A stretch of DNA of 32,362 bases, taken from NCBI GenBank assembly GCA_030680085.1, contig JAUXWU010000186.1, positions 1-32,362 of the forward strand, written 5' to 3'. Positions 1-11,865 of the stretch are shown here, one piece after another. The position numbers were made by a program, and so were the translations under genes. The stretch is from Rhodocyclaceae bacterium. GTDB taxonomy: Bacteria; Pseudomonadota; Gammaproteobacteria; Burkholderiales; Rhodocyclaceae. Position 1 is the stretch's first letter. The number at the start of each line of letters is the position of its first letter. The notes beneath the pieces are model-generated. The model was not told where the DNA came from and searched no databases. It saw only the letters and a program-made list of their open reading frames with translations.

Positions 1-1
1 G

Positions 2-307
2 GCGGCGGGTTATCTGGTGCTGTGGTCGGTGTATTGGCTGTTCAAGCTGGTTACCGGCAAGGAGGGCATGGGTTATGGCGACTTCAAGCTTTTGGCGGCC
101 ATTGGCGCCTGGCTGGGCTGGCAGTTATTGCCCGTGGTCATTTTGCTGTCCTCGCTGGTCGGGGCGGTGGTCGGGATTGCCCTGATTGTATTGGCGCGTC
201 ATGGCCGCAACGTGCCGATACCCTTTGGCCCCTATCTGGCCGCCGCCGGCGTCATTGCTCTATTCTGGGGCAAGGCCATCAACCAGACCTATCTGGGCGT
301 GATCTAG
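2..307 (+). CDS. pilD: Prepilin peptidase / leader peptidase PilD, C-terminal part (5' end outside window)
   Basis: The reading frame is open from base 2 and ends with TAG at 307. The visible 101 residues contain GYGDFKLLA, which matches the second catalytic aspartate motif (GxGDxK) of type IV prepilin peptidases, followed by two strongly hydrophobic segments ([20 protein letters not shown] and [13 protein letters not shown]) as expected for the last membrane helices of this aspartic protease family. The enzyme would sit in the inner membrane, cleave the leader from type IV pilins and pseudopilins, and methylate the new N-terminus. The N-terminal half, with the zinc-binding cysteines and first aspartate, lies outside the window. 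It could serve the MSHA-type pilus encoded further on, but that is inference. Confidence 0.9.
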   Translation, partial: AAGYLVLWSVYWLFKLVTGKEGMGYGDFKLLAAIGAWLGWQLLPVVILLSSLVGAVVGIALIVLARHGRNVPIPFGPYLAAAGVIALFWGKAINQTYLGVI

Positions 308-318
308 CCAAGCACTTG

Positions 319-324
319 TATAAT
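319..324 (+). promoter_or_regulatory. Possible -10 element upstream of the FmdB-like gene
   Basis: A perfect TATAAT lies 24 bases before the FmdB-like ATG and just after the pilD stop. No convincing -35 hexamer is visible at 16-18 bp upstream, so this is only a candidate sigma70 site. Confidence 0.25.
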
Positions 325-348
325 TGGCAAAACTCTCAGGAGAGATTC

Positions 349-606
349 ATGCCAATTTATGCCTATCGTTGCAATCAGTGCGGTTTTGAGCAGGACGTTT
401 TGCAAAAAATGTCCGATGCCCAACTGACCGCATGCCCGGAATGTCATACCGAAAATTTTGCCAAGCAACTGACTGCCGCCGGTTTTCAGTTGAAGGGCAG
501 CGGCTGGTATCAGACCGACTTCAAGGGCGGTGCCAGCGCGAAACCCAAAGCCGACAATCCACCACCCTGCCAGGGCGGGACGGGTTCCTGCCCTTCCAGC
601 AATTGA
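349..606 (+). CDS. FmdB-family zinc-ribbon regulatory protein (small, 85 aa)
   Basis: The ATG at 349 follows a good Shine-Dalgarno sequence (CAGGAGAG). The protein begins MPIYAYRCNQCG and has two CxxC pairs (CNQC near residues 8-11, CPEC near 29-32), the single zinc ribbon of the FmdB/CxxC_CxxC_SSSS family. The tail is low-complexity (Gly, Lys, Pro, Ser) and ends CPSSN, typical for proteobacterial members. The family is named after a putative regulator of formamidase in Methylophilus; its molecular function is not settled. Position directly before DUF502 and aspS is a common betaproteobacterial arrangement. The ORF-track entry beginning at 22 is an upstream extension through pilD in another frame and is not the real start. 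Confidence 0.88.
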   Translation: MPIYAYRCNQCGFEQDVLQKMSDAQLTACPECHTENFAKQLTAAGFQLKGSGWYQTDFKGGASAKPKADNPPPCQGGTGSCPSSN

Positions 607-616
607 CTATCCCCGC

Positions 617-1252
617 GTGAAAGCCTTCAAGAAATACTTCATTACCGGGCTCCTGATCTGGATCCCGCTGGTGATCACCGTCTGGGTGGTGTCGGCGATC
701 GTCGGCGCCATGGACCAGTCGCTCTATCTGCTGCCGGAGGTCATTCATCCGGACAAGTTGCTGGGTGTCCATATCCCCGGTGTCGGCACCGTGCTCACCC
801 TGCTGGTGATCTAACTGACCGGCCTGGTGACGGCCAACATCGTCGGCCAGAAGCTGGTGCGCTACTGGGAGGGCATCCTCGCCCGCATCCCGATCGTCAA
901 GTCGATCTATTACAGCGTCAAGCAGGTTTCCGACACCCTGTTTTCCAGCAGCGGCCAGGCTTTTCGCAAGGTGCTGCTGGTGCGCTATCCGCATCCGCAG
1001 GCCTGGTCGGTGGCTTTCATGACCGGCACGCCGGCAGCCCAGATCGACGAGCTGCTGGCGGATGAACATGTCAGCGTGTTCATCCCCACCGCGCCCAGCC
1101 CGGTCAACGGCTTTTTCTTTTTCGTCAAGAAAAGCGAGACCATCGAGCTCGACATCAGCGTCGATGAAGCCCTGAAGTACATCGTCTCGATGGGCGTCGT
1201 GCCGCCCGTGCGGCGCCACCCCAACCTTGTCGGTCGCGCGCAGAACGAATAA
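617..1252 (+). pseudogene. DUF502 family membrane protein, interrupted by an in-frame TAA
   Basis: A GTG at 617, 10 bases after the fmdB-like stop, starts VKAFKKYFITGLLIWIPLV, the typical first membrane segment of DUF502 proteins. The same frame meets TAA at 812-814 (after GTVLTLLVI) and continues without any shift as LTGLVTANIVGQKLV to 1252, covering the rest of the family including IPIVKSIYYSVKQVSDTLF. Family members normally read a hydrophobic residue, usually Leu, at the stop position, so a TTA-to-TAA single base change would explain it. Both halves remain well conserved, so the mutation is recent, or it is a sequencing or assembly error. The function of DUF502 inner-membrane proteins is unknown. 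The gene sits between fmdB and aspS on the same strand. Confidence 0.85.
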
Positions 1253-1372
1253 CCCCCCCTCTCCCCCGCCCCCCGCCTCCGCGCCCCACGGTCGGCACTG
1301 CATTGCCGACCGGCTACGCGGGCGGGGAACATGTTCCCCGAAACCCCCGCTCGCCCCGCAAGGGGAGAGGGG
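1253..1372. repeat. Compound palindromic (REP-like) intergenic element upstream of aspS
   Basis: The 149-bp gap between DUF502 and aspS is dominated by inverted repeats. An outer pair is CCCCTCTCCCCC near 1256-1267 with GGGGAGAGGGG at 1362-1372. Inside it are a 9-bp stem-loop (CGGTCGGCA / TGCCGACCG, 1289-1312) and a perfect 16-bp palindrome GGGGAACATGTTCCCC (1324-1339). The outer arms resemble the element inserted in hsdM at 22023-22060. No T-run follows, so this is not a classical terminator, but the strong hairpins could still affect aspS transcription or mRNA stability. Confidence 0.7.
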
Positions 1373-1401
1373 TGAAAATCTTATTCAATTACGGAATTTT
1401 T

Positions 1402-3195
<1,794 letters not shown>

Positions 3196-3196
3196 C

Positions 3197-3538
3197 ATGC
3201 TGCGTATCGCCTTCGCCCTGCTGCTGGCCGGTTTTCTGGGGCTGGCGCAGGCGCAGGAAATCTCTCGGGCCGAACTGCCCCGCGAGGCGCACGACACTTT
3301 GCGTCTCATCGCACAGGGCGGGCCGTTTCCGCACAAACGCGACGGCATCGTTTTCCAGAACCGCGAAAAGCTGCTGCCGCGTGCGCCGCACGGCTTTTAT
3401 CGTGAATACACGGTGAGCACGCCCGGCGTGCGGCATCGCGGCGCCCGTCGCATCGTCTGCGGCAGCGCCAGGGTCGAAGCGCCGACCTGCTACTACACCG
3501 CCGACCACTACCAGAGCTTCAGGAAAATCGTCCCATGA
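3197..3538 (+). CDS. Secreted guanyl-specific ribonuclease (barnase / RNase Sa-like)
   Basis: 113 aa from the ATG at 3197, one base after the aspS stop; the track start at 3182 is a TTG inside aspS. A signal peptide (MLRIAFALLLAGFLGLAQA, cleavage likely after AQA) precedes a compact microbial RNase domain. Family hallmarks are GGPFPHKRDGIVFQNRE with the catalytic Glu, YREYTVSTPG, RGARRIVCG with the catalytic Arg, and the C-terminal TADHYQSF with the catalytic His. Enzymes of this family cleave single-stranded RNA after guanosine by transesterification. Two cysteines (in VCGS and TCYY) could form a disulfide in the periplasm or outside the cell. The stop overlaps the start of the barstar gene (ATGA), an enzyme-inhibitor pair. 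Export could serve nutrient RNA degradation or competition; the sequence does not decide. Confidence 0.9.
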   Translation: MLRIAFALLLAGFLGLAQAQEISRAELPREAHDTLRLIAQGGPFPHKRDGIVFQNREKLLPRAPHGFYREYTVSTPGVRHRGARRIVCGSARVEAPTCYYTADHYQSFRKIVP

Positions 3539-3969
3539 ACTATGCAGATATCTTGACCCGCATCGCGCATGCCGGCGTCTATCACATGCCGGGCGATGGC
3601 GAGGCCGGGTTGATCGATGCTGCCGCGCAAAACAATTTTGCGGTGTTTCGCGTCGATCTGGCCGGCGTGAGCGACAAGGCCGCGATGCTGAAAACCATTG
3701 GCGACGCCATGGCGTTTCCCGAATGGTATGGCCGCAACTGGGACGCCCTGCTCGACTGCCTCGCCGATCTCGGCTGGCAGAGCGCCGAGGGTTATGTGGT
3801 GATCCTCCAACACTGCGACGGTATCCATGGCCGTGCCGAGACCGACTTCGTGCAGACCCTGCAGGTCTTCGAAGCCGCCGCCAACGAATGGCGCGAGCAG
3901 GGTATTCCCTTCTGGTGTTTCGTTGACATGCAGGCCGACGGCATCAGTTGGCTTTCCGATATCGCTTGA
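3535..3969 (+). CDS. Barstar-family ribonuclease inhibitor
   Basis: 144 aa, starting at the ATG that overlaps the RNase stop codon by four bases. The core FPEWYGRNWDALLDCLADL matches the central helix of barstar (PF01337), and the domain spans roughly residues 38-135. No signal peptide is present, so the inhibitor would stay in the cytoplasm and neutralise any RNase that fails to be exported. The protein is longer than Bacillus barstar (about 90 aa) because of an N-terminal extension of about 35 residues, common in proteobacterial members. The gene pair is inserted between aspS and nudB in the same direction. Confidence 0.92.
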   Translation: MNYADILTRIAHAGVYHMPGDGEAGLIDAAAQNNFAVFRVDLAGVSDKAAMLKTIGDAMAFPEWYGRNWDALLDCLADLGWQSAEGYVVILQHCDGIHGRAETDFVQTLQVFEAAANEWREQGIPFWCFVDMQADGISWLSDIA

Positions 3970-3973
3970 AATC

Positions 3974-4420
3974 GTGCCCGGCACGAAGCGACCGGTTTCC
4001 GTCCTCGTCGTGATTCACGATCAGGCACTCAAGGTGCTGCTGCTCGAACGCGTGGCGCACCCCGGCTACTGGCAGTCGGTCACTGGGTCGCGGGAAGGCA
4101 GTGAAAGTCTGATCGCCACGGCCGCACGCGAGGTCGCCGAGGAAACCGGCATCGTCATCCGACCGGACGACCTGACCGACTGGCATTTATCCAGCCGCTT
4201 TGAAATCTTCGCGGAGTGGCGCGACCGCTATCCGGCGGGCGTCACGCATAACGTGGAGCACCTCTACAGTCTCTGTGTGCCGCCGGACACTCCTGTCAGA
4301 CGGCATGCCGATGAGCACCGCGCCCAGTGCTGGCTGCCCTGGCCAGACGCCGCCGCCGCCTGTTTTTCGTGGACGAACCGCGACGCTATTTTGATGCTTG
4401 GTCTGGCTGCGCAGCGATAA
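3974..4420 (+). CDS. nudB: Dihydroneopterin triphosphate diphosphatase (Nudix)
   Basis: 148 aa from a GTG at 3974, five bases after the barstar stop; no ATG lies in frame nearby and the protein would begin VPGTKRPVSVLVVI, in line with NudB homologues. A complete Nudix box is present: GSREGSESLIATAAREVAEETGI (G-x5-E-x7-RE-x2-EE-x-G, quoted here as its consensus positions). NudB removes pyrophosphate from dihydroneopterin triphosphate in folate synthesis, and linkage with aspS is frequent in proteobacteria. The 3' end converges with and overlaps the CWC gene on the other strand by 35 bases. Other Nudix substrates cannot be excluded from sequence alone. Confidence 0.88.
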   Translation: MPGTKRPVSVLVVIHDQALKVLLLERVAHPGYWQSVTGSREGSESLIATAAREVAEETGIVIRPDDLTDWHLSSRFEIFAEWRDRYPAGVTHNVEHLYSLCVPPDTPVRRHADEHRAQCWLPWPDAAAACFSWTNRDAILMLGLAAQR

Positions 4421-4607
4421 GCGCCTTCAGGCAGTCCGGGCAGAAACAGCCTGGCACGGCGGGATCGATCGGCAGCGGCGGCAAATCCGCGCACCAGCAT
4501 TTTTCATGGCCGGCCGCCATGCCGCAAACGAAGCGGGCACCGCAGCGCGGGCAAACGCGATCTTCCGCAACGCCGTCCCGCCAGCGCCGACTTTCAGTGG
4601 CTTGCAT
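4386..4607 (-). CDS. Small cysteine-rich CWC-type protein (73 aa)
   Basis: The protein starts with the ATG at 4607 ([12 protein letters not shown]), which lies inside the last codons of the ligase gene, overlapping it by 14 bases, so translation is probably coupled. Its core CPRCGARFVCGM followed by CWCADLPPLP and CFCPDCLKAL has the Cys spacing of the cysteine-rich CWC family, presumably a metal-binding fold; function unknown. The N-terminal residues SRRWRDG are encoded by a copy of the 24-bp dispersed repeat (4571-4594), so the N-terminus may be repeat-derived; an internal start after the repeat is possible. The 3' end overlaps nudB. It is the last gene of the four-gene operon beginning at 9249. 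Confidence 0.75.
   Translation of the reverse strand: MQATESRRWRDGVAEDRVCPRCGARFVCGMAAGHEKCWCADLPPLPIDPAVPGCFCPDCLKALIAAQPDQASK
4571..4594 (-). repeat. 24-bp dispersed repeat, copy a
   Basis: Read on the minus strand it begins AAAGTCGGCGCTGGCG and ends GGACGGCG. It differs at one base from the three identical copies (at 12079, 15792 and 20960). It sits at the overlap between the PaaK-like ligase stop and the start of the CWC gene. Confidence 0.75.
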
Positions 4608-5859
4608 TGATGACGAAGCGGTGTTTGCCCGAGGCCGTGCGGGGAATCTCATCAACATAGTTGAGCGTGAAGTTCATCCGTGGATCGATATCGCTGGCGA
4701 TCTTTTCCCGCAGGCTGGCGACGCTGTCAGCGGGCAGTTTTTCCGCAACCACCAGGTTCAGCGTGAGCTGGTCGGGTGCGCTCTGGATGCACTGGAACTG
4801 CCTGATCCGCGGCAGATGCGCGAGCAGCCGGTTGAAGTAGGACGGATGAATGCATTTGCCGCTCGCCGTGCGGAGGATGTCGTTGTGGCGGCACAGGCCC
4901 ATGGCCATCAAGGGGAACGGCGAGCCGCAGTCGCACGCGCCGTCGAGCAGTCGCCCCGAATCACCGAGGTCGTAGCGGATGAAGGGCATCAGCCGGTTGG
5001 TCAGCGCGGTGACGATCAGTCGTTCGTCATCCAGCGATTCGAGATAGACCATGTCGGTAAATACGTGCATGCGGCCATGGCGGCATTCGCAGGCGATGTT
5101 GGGGACCTCGCGGCAGCCGTACTGGTTGAAGACCTTGCAGCCAAAGGCCTGCTCGATGAGTTCGCGCTGCTCCGCGCCGAGGACTTCCGCGGTCGAATAG
5201 ACGCCGCGCAAGCTCCTGGGCGGTGTTTGCCGGGTGGCCAGACAGAAGCTGGCGAACTCGGCCAGCACCGAGGCGTAGCCCTGCAGCAGGACCGGCCGAT
5301 AGCCACGGATGAACGCCGCCCATGCGTGCATTTGCCGCTCGGTGTATGCAAAGGCGGCGATGGTTTTTTCGGCGGCGATGAAATCGGTCCAACCCGCATT
5401 GAACACGCCGCCGATCTGGGTGTCCTGGCGCGCGCCCCAGAAATTGAGGATTTTCTCGCCCGGCCGCCAGCCCGACATCATGTAGCCGCGACACATGCCG
5501 GCGCGCATCAGCTCATGCTTGGCGTCGTCATACCAGAAGGCCAGCGGCTGGCCGGTCGACCCGCCGGTGTGGCCGAGCTTGACCTGGCCGCGGTGGGCGT
5601 TGTTGGCAAGCAACTCGTCGAGGTGGCCGCGAAGGTCTTCCTTGGTGAGGATCGGCAGGGCGTCGATTGATTTGCCGCCCAGCCGGTCGGCGTAATACGC
5701 CGTGTGCTGTGCGGCATAAGCGATGATGTGCGCCAGGTCTTGCTGCTGCTTGTGCAGTACCTCCAGCCGACTCAGAGACTGGGTATGCAGCAGCGCGTCG
5801 AGCAGGGCAAAGCGACCGGGGCGCAGGCGGCGGTGCAGCCAGTAACGCAGTGCAGACAT
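4594..5859 (-). CDS. PaaK/CapK-type adenylate-forming ligase (phenylacetate-CoA ligase family)
   Basis: 421 aa from the ATG at 5859, whose first base is the last base of the previous stop (TAATG); the track start at 5880 is a GTG inside the upstream gene. Motifs of an active ANL-superfamily enzyme are present: the P-loop GHTGGSTGQPLAF (near residue 115), YSTAEVL, NQYGCREVPN, FIRYDLGDSGRL, and the C-terminal TASGKHRFV carrying the lysine used for adenylation. The family activates a carboxylate as acyl-AMP, usually forming a CoA thioester; CapK-like members act in exopolysaccharide or secondary pathways. A Cys-rich stretch (CECRHG, CDCGS) occurs as in many family members. The absence of any paa genes nearby argues against phenylacetate catabolism. 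Substrate unknown; probably works with the ThDP enzyme and GT-like protein encoded upstream. Confidence 0.88.
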   Translation of the reverse strand: MSALRYWLHRRLRPGRFALLDALLHTQSLSRLEVLHKQQQDLAHIIAYAAQHTAYYADRLGGKSIDALPILTKEDLRGHLDELLANNAHRGQVKLGHTGGSTGQPLAFWYDDAKHELMRAGMCRGYMMSGWRPGEKILNFWGARQDTQIGGVFNAGWTDFIAAEKTIAAFAYTERQMHAWAAFIRGYRPVLLQGYASVLAEFASFCLATRQTPPRSLRGVYSTAEVLGAEQRELIEQAFGCKVFNQYGCREVPNIACECRHGRMHVFTDMVYLESLDDERLIVTALTNRLMPFIRYDLGDSGRLLDGACDCGSPFPLMAMGLCRHNDILRTASGKCIHPSYFNRLLAHLPRIRQFQCIQSAPDQLTLNLVVAEKLPADSVASLREKIASDIDPRMNFTLNYVDEIPRTASGKHRFVINASH

Positions 5860-7601
5860 TATGCCAGCAGCGTTCGCCACGCCGCGCTGTCCGCCGGATA
5901 GCTGACGATCGCTTCAAGCAGGCCGGGACGCCATTGCTCCCAGCTTTCCGCTGAATTGATACGCGCGTAACCGGGTGAGTTTGCGCCGAAGTTGCGGGTC
6001 ATGTTGGCAACAAAACCCTGACAAGCTTCGACGGTCGCAGCCTGCGCGGCATCCCGGTTCCACCAGTGGGCCGGATCGTCCAGCAGCGCCCGCAGGCGGC
6101 CGAGCTTGGCGAGGATGTCGGCGTGCTGCGCGTTGTATTTCTTTTGCATGTCCGTGCGGACCGCTTCCAGGGTGGCGGCAATGACCGCAGTCGAGGGTGC
6201 TTGCAGCGGGAAGCCATCCGCCGCCAGACGCTCAATGGAAAACAACATCACATCGCCATGAAACTGGCGCTCGAATTCATCGTGGAGGTCGATGGCGCCG
6301 ACATTGGCCTCCACGCCGGGACGGAACTCCGCCTGGCCGGTGCTGTGCACCGTGCGCTTGTGCAGCATCGGCAGGTTGGCGGAGACAAAGCGCGCGCCGA
6401 TTTCCGCCTTGACGATGCGTCCCAGCGTCGGGCCGGACATGCGCAGGCGCAACGCGGCAAAGGGGATGAAGTACTGCAGTCCGCTGGGCCGGAACACATA
6501 ATTGCCGGCATACACGGTGCGCGCCGGCTGCACGGCGCCCGGCGCGTCGGAATACACATAATGGGAAACGCGGGTCGGATGTTCGCCGTAGAAAAAGCTC
6601 CCCAACCGGTTCGCGAAGTGCGCGAAGCAATCGGCCTCGGCGTGCGCGCCGGTCAGCGTGCAGCGGTAGCGATAGGCCGCCGCGGCCGCCCGAAAGCCGA
6701 ACAGGTCGGCCATGTCGTGATAGGCCGCCTCGCCTTCCGCGTGGGCGTCGGCCAGATGATGGCGGCAGGCGTCCCCCGGACTGCTTTCCGCCATCTGCTG
6801 CAGGAAGGCGATGACGTCTTCAAGAAAATTGCCGGCCATGACGGCGGGCGAGACGGGCGGGTCGCCCACCACCTTGCCGGTCAGAACGATGGCATTGGTG
6901 CGGGTGAAAATTTCGTCCAGATAATGAAAGAAATTGACGGCACAGACCTCTTTGTCACCCTGGGACGTGGCGACCTTCACCTTGAATTCCTGGTCGCTGT
7001 CGACGGAATAGAACAGTAGCGGCTGGTCCGGTTCGCGTTCGGCCATCTCCTTGAGTTTTAGGTGGGCGATGTTGCGCATGACGGCCTGGCCCTTGTGGCC
7101 GAAATTGCCGTCGGCATCCGGCGCGCATGCGCCGAGAATCCGCGCCAGTTCCGCCGCGGGTTTTGAGCGCAGCAGTTCAAGCTGTTCGTCAGGGCCGAAG
7201 TGGTGGGTGACCAGGCCATGGCGGGTGTAGTAACGCGCCAGTTCGCCGTGCCAGGCAATGCTGCCGGCATTGCGGCTGTCGTCGGCGATCAGCACGGCGA
7301 CCTTCGGGTAAATGCCGTTAGCCATGCCGCCGTAGCCGAAGGCCTGGCATTGTTCGAGCAGGCTGCCGAGGCAGGCCTGCAGATGCTGCGGCCGGTCCGC
7401 CACGGGGATGACGATGATGAACTTGTGGCATGGCGCGCTGCGCAGTTGCTCCAGCCGCCGGAATGCCGCCTGATAGGGCGGCAGCAGTGATTCGTCGAGC
7501 GTGCCGCCCGCCCACAGTTGCGGTTCGATGGCCGCAATGGCGGCGCGCTGTGCAGCGTCGGAGTCAGGGTCAGCGACCCGACAGGTAGCCTGGGAAGACA
7601 T
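5859..7601 (-). CDS. Large GT-A / glycosyltransferase family 2-like protein, function unknown
   Basis: 580 aa from the ATG at 7601 (MSSQATCRVADPD), overlapping the end of the ThDP gene by 32 bases. Near residues 50-260 it has features of a nucleotide-sugar GT-A fold: FIIVIPVADRPQHLQACL, VAVLIADDSRN, FGHKGQAVMRNIA, and YSVDSDQEF, where the D-S-D could be the metal-binding DxD. The C-terminal 300 residues (for example YSDAPGAVQPARTVYAGNY and a YNAQHADILAKLGRLRALL helix) I do not recognise. No signal peptide or membrane segment is seen. The downstream stop TAA overlaps the ligase ATG. Assignment as a glycosyltransferase rests on motifs only; sugar donor and acceptor are unknown, and the protein may not be a transferase at all. 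Confidence 0.7.
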   Translation of the reverse strand: MSSQATCRVADPDSDAAQRAAIAAIEPQLWAGGTLDESLLPPYQAAFRRLEQLRSAPCHKFIIVIPVADRPQHLQACLGSLLEQCQAFGYGGMANGIYPKVAVLIADDSRNAGSIAWHGELARYYTRHGLVTHHFGPDEQLELLRSKPAAELARILGACAPDADGNFGHKGQAVMRNIAHLKLKEMAEREPDQPLLFYSVDSDQEFKVKVATSQGDKEVCAVNFFHYLDEIFTRTNAIVLTGKVVGDPPVSPAVMAGNFLEDVIAFLQQMAESSPGDACRHHLADAHAEGEAAYHDMADLFGFRAAAAAYRYRCTLTGAHAEADCFAHFANRLGSFFYGEHPTRVSHYVYSDAPGAVQPARTVYAGNYVFRPSGLQYFIPFAALRLRMSGPTLGRIVKAEIGARFVSANLPMLHKRTVHSTGQAEFRPGVEANVGAIDLHDEFERQFHGDVMLFSIERLAADGFPLQAPSTAVIAATLEAVRTDMQKKYNAQHADILAKLGRLRALLDDPAHWWNRDAAQAATVEACQGFVANMTRNFGANSPGYARINSAESWEQWRPGLLEAIVSYPADSAAWRTLLA

Positions 7602-9249
7602 GTTTATCCAGCATGATTTCGATGAGGTTGATTGAATCGACGAGATCGGCGCGGGCGAACAAGGCGTCCACGTCGGCCGCGCTCTCGACGCGCCAGTAAT
7701 TGATGCCAAACGCGCGCGCGAGCATTTGATAGTCGGGATTGACGAAGTCGCAGTCGATGAACCGGCCGCCGTAGAGTTGCTGCTGATTCTTGCGGATCAG
7801 CCCCATGCTGGCGTTGTTCAGGACGACCGCATTGATGGGAACGGCGTAATTCACGGCGGTCATGAGTTCCATGCAGCACATCTGGAAGCCGCCATCGCCC
7901 AGGATGGCGAAGGTTGGCCCGCTGTTGGCACTGTTGGCGAGGCGCCCGCCGATGGCGGCCGGAATGGCATGGCCGAGCGAGGAGATGCCCGAATTCGGGA
8001 AATAGCGGTTGCCGGGCGCGATCTTGAGGAAGTGCTGGGCGAAGATGATGTTGTCGTCGAAAATTTGCATGTCTGCCGCAAAGTTTGCGGCGAGCTGGGT
8101 AAAGAAATGCTCGATCAGCGGAAACTGCTGTTCGCCAGCGCCCGCGACCTCTGGCGCATCGTGCCCATCGTACCCATTGCACCAGTCAAGGGTTTTTCTG
8201 GCTGTCCTGTTTTCATCGACATAGGCCAGCAGGTCGTTCAGCACATCGCGGATGTCGGCGTGGATGGCGAGGTTGGCGCGGAACACCTTTTCCAGTTGCG
8301 CGGGGTCGTTGTCAACCTGCGCGACCTGTTTGCCGGCCAGCAGTTTGGCGTCCCACATGTGGCTGGTGCGCTCGTTGAATCCGGCGCCCAGGAAGATCAC
8401 CAGGTCGGCGTGATCGACGATATAGCGGTAAGCCCGGCCGTTCGAGGTGACGCCCAGGCAGCCCAGCGACAGTTCGCTGTCCTCGCCAATGACGCCCTTG
8501 CCCTTGAGGCTGGTGGCGACCGGCAGCCCCAGGCGGTCGCTAAGCTCGGCCACGACCTGCTGGGCGCCGGAGCGGATCGCGCCATAGCCGGCGACGATGA
8601 CTGGATGGCGGGCCGCCGCGATCATCCGCGCCAGTTCGGCTGATTCGGCTGATGCGTCGACAGGCGCGGATGATTTGCCCCGGCGCGCGGGCGAGAAGTT
8701 GATGCCGTCCAGCAGGCTGTCCTCGACCAGCTCTTTCTGGATGTTGTAGGGAAAGCTGAGCAGAACCGGGCCGGAATTTGCCGCCAGCAGGATGCGCGCG
8801 GCCTGGTTCAGCACCTGGGCGAGGTAATCGGTGCGTTCGACGACCCGGTGATAGCGGGTAATCCCCTTGAACAGGGCCGTCTGGTCGATGGCGCCGCCCT
8901 CGCCCGAACTTTCCTGCAGCCCGCCCTTGCCAAAAATGTAGGTCGGCGTTTCTCCGGTGATGATCAGGATCGGCTGCCGATCCGCGTAGGCGCTGGCGAT
9001 GCCGGTAACGAGATTGGTGGCGCCGGGGCCGGCGGTGGTGATGCAGGCGGCGATGCCACCGGAAACGCGGGCATAGCCGCTGGCCATGAAGGCCGCGCCC
9101 TGCTCGTGCTTGACCAGCACGCTCTTGATATTCGAGGCGTAAAGGGCATCGTAGACCGGCAGGATGTGGGCGCCCGGCATGCCGAAAATATGGGCAATCC
9201 CGAGGCGCTCCATGAACCTGACAATCAGTTCACTGACGGCAATCTGCAT
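7570..9249 (-). CDS. Thiamine-diphosphate-dependent enzyme, acetolactate synthase-like
   Basis: 559 aa from the ATG at 9249 preceded by GGAA six bases upstream. Domain order is typical: ThDP pyrimidine-binding domain (residues 1-165, with catalytic Glu in KHEQGAAFMASGYARVSG), a central Rossmann-like domain (about 190-320, HPVIVAGYGAIRSGAQ), and the pyrophosphate-binding domain with GDGGFQMCCMELMTAVNY followed by VVLNN (the GDG...NN metal/ThDP motif). Related to acetolactate synthase large subunits and other alpha-keto acid decarboxylases/ligases. No ilvN-type regulatory subunit or ilvC is adjacent, and the neighbours are a GT-like protein and an acyl-activating ligase, so a role in a specialised pathway is more likely than branched-chain amino acid synthesis. 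First gene of the operon; divergent from argB. Confidence 0.85.
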   Translation of the reverse strand: MQIAVSELIVRFMERLGIAHIFGMPGAHILPVYDALYASNIKSVLVKHEQGAAFMASGYARVSGGIAACITTAGPGATNLVTGIASAYADRQPILIITGETPTYIFGKGGLQESSGEGGAIDQTALFKGITRYHRVVERTDYLAQVLNQAARILLAANSGPVLLSFPYNIQKELVEDSLLDGINFSPARRGKSSAPVDASAESAELARMIAAARHPVIVAGYGAIRSGAQQVVAELSDRLGLPVATSLKGKGVIGEDSELSLGCLGVTSNGRAYRYIVDHADLVIFLGAGFNERTSHMWDAKLLAGKQVAQVDNDPAQLEKVFRANLAIHADIRDVLNDLLAYVDENRTARKTLDWCNGYDGHDAPEVAGAGEQQFPLIEHFFTQLAANFAADMQIFDDNIIFAQHFLKIAPGNRYFPNSGISSLGHAIPAAIGGRLANSANSGPTFAILGDGGFQMCCMELMTAVNYAVPINAVVLNNASMGLIRKNQQQLYGGRFIDCDFVNPDYQMLARAFGINYWRVESAADVDALFARADLVDSINLIEIMLDKHVFPGYLSGR

Positions 9250-9293
9250 TTCTGTTCCAACCGGAAACGCGGGATTTGAGCATAAACCAAGCA

Positions 9294-11856
<2,563 letters not shown>

Positions 11857-11865
11857 TTATCTATC

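Noticed and set aside
4327-5670. 447-aa plus-strand ORF opposite the PaaK-like ligase
   Set aside because: Antisense shadow; the minus-strand frame has clear ANL motifs.
7570-9249. Assigning the ThDP gene as ilvB of branched-chain amino acid synthesis
   Set aside because: No ilvN or ilvC is adjacent and the operon partners are unrelated; the family fits but the pathway does not.
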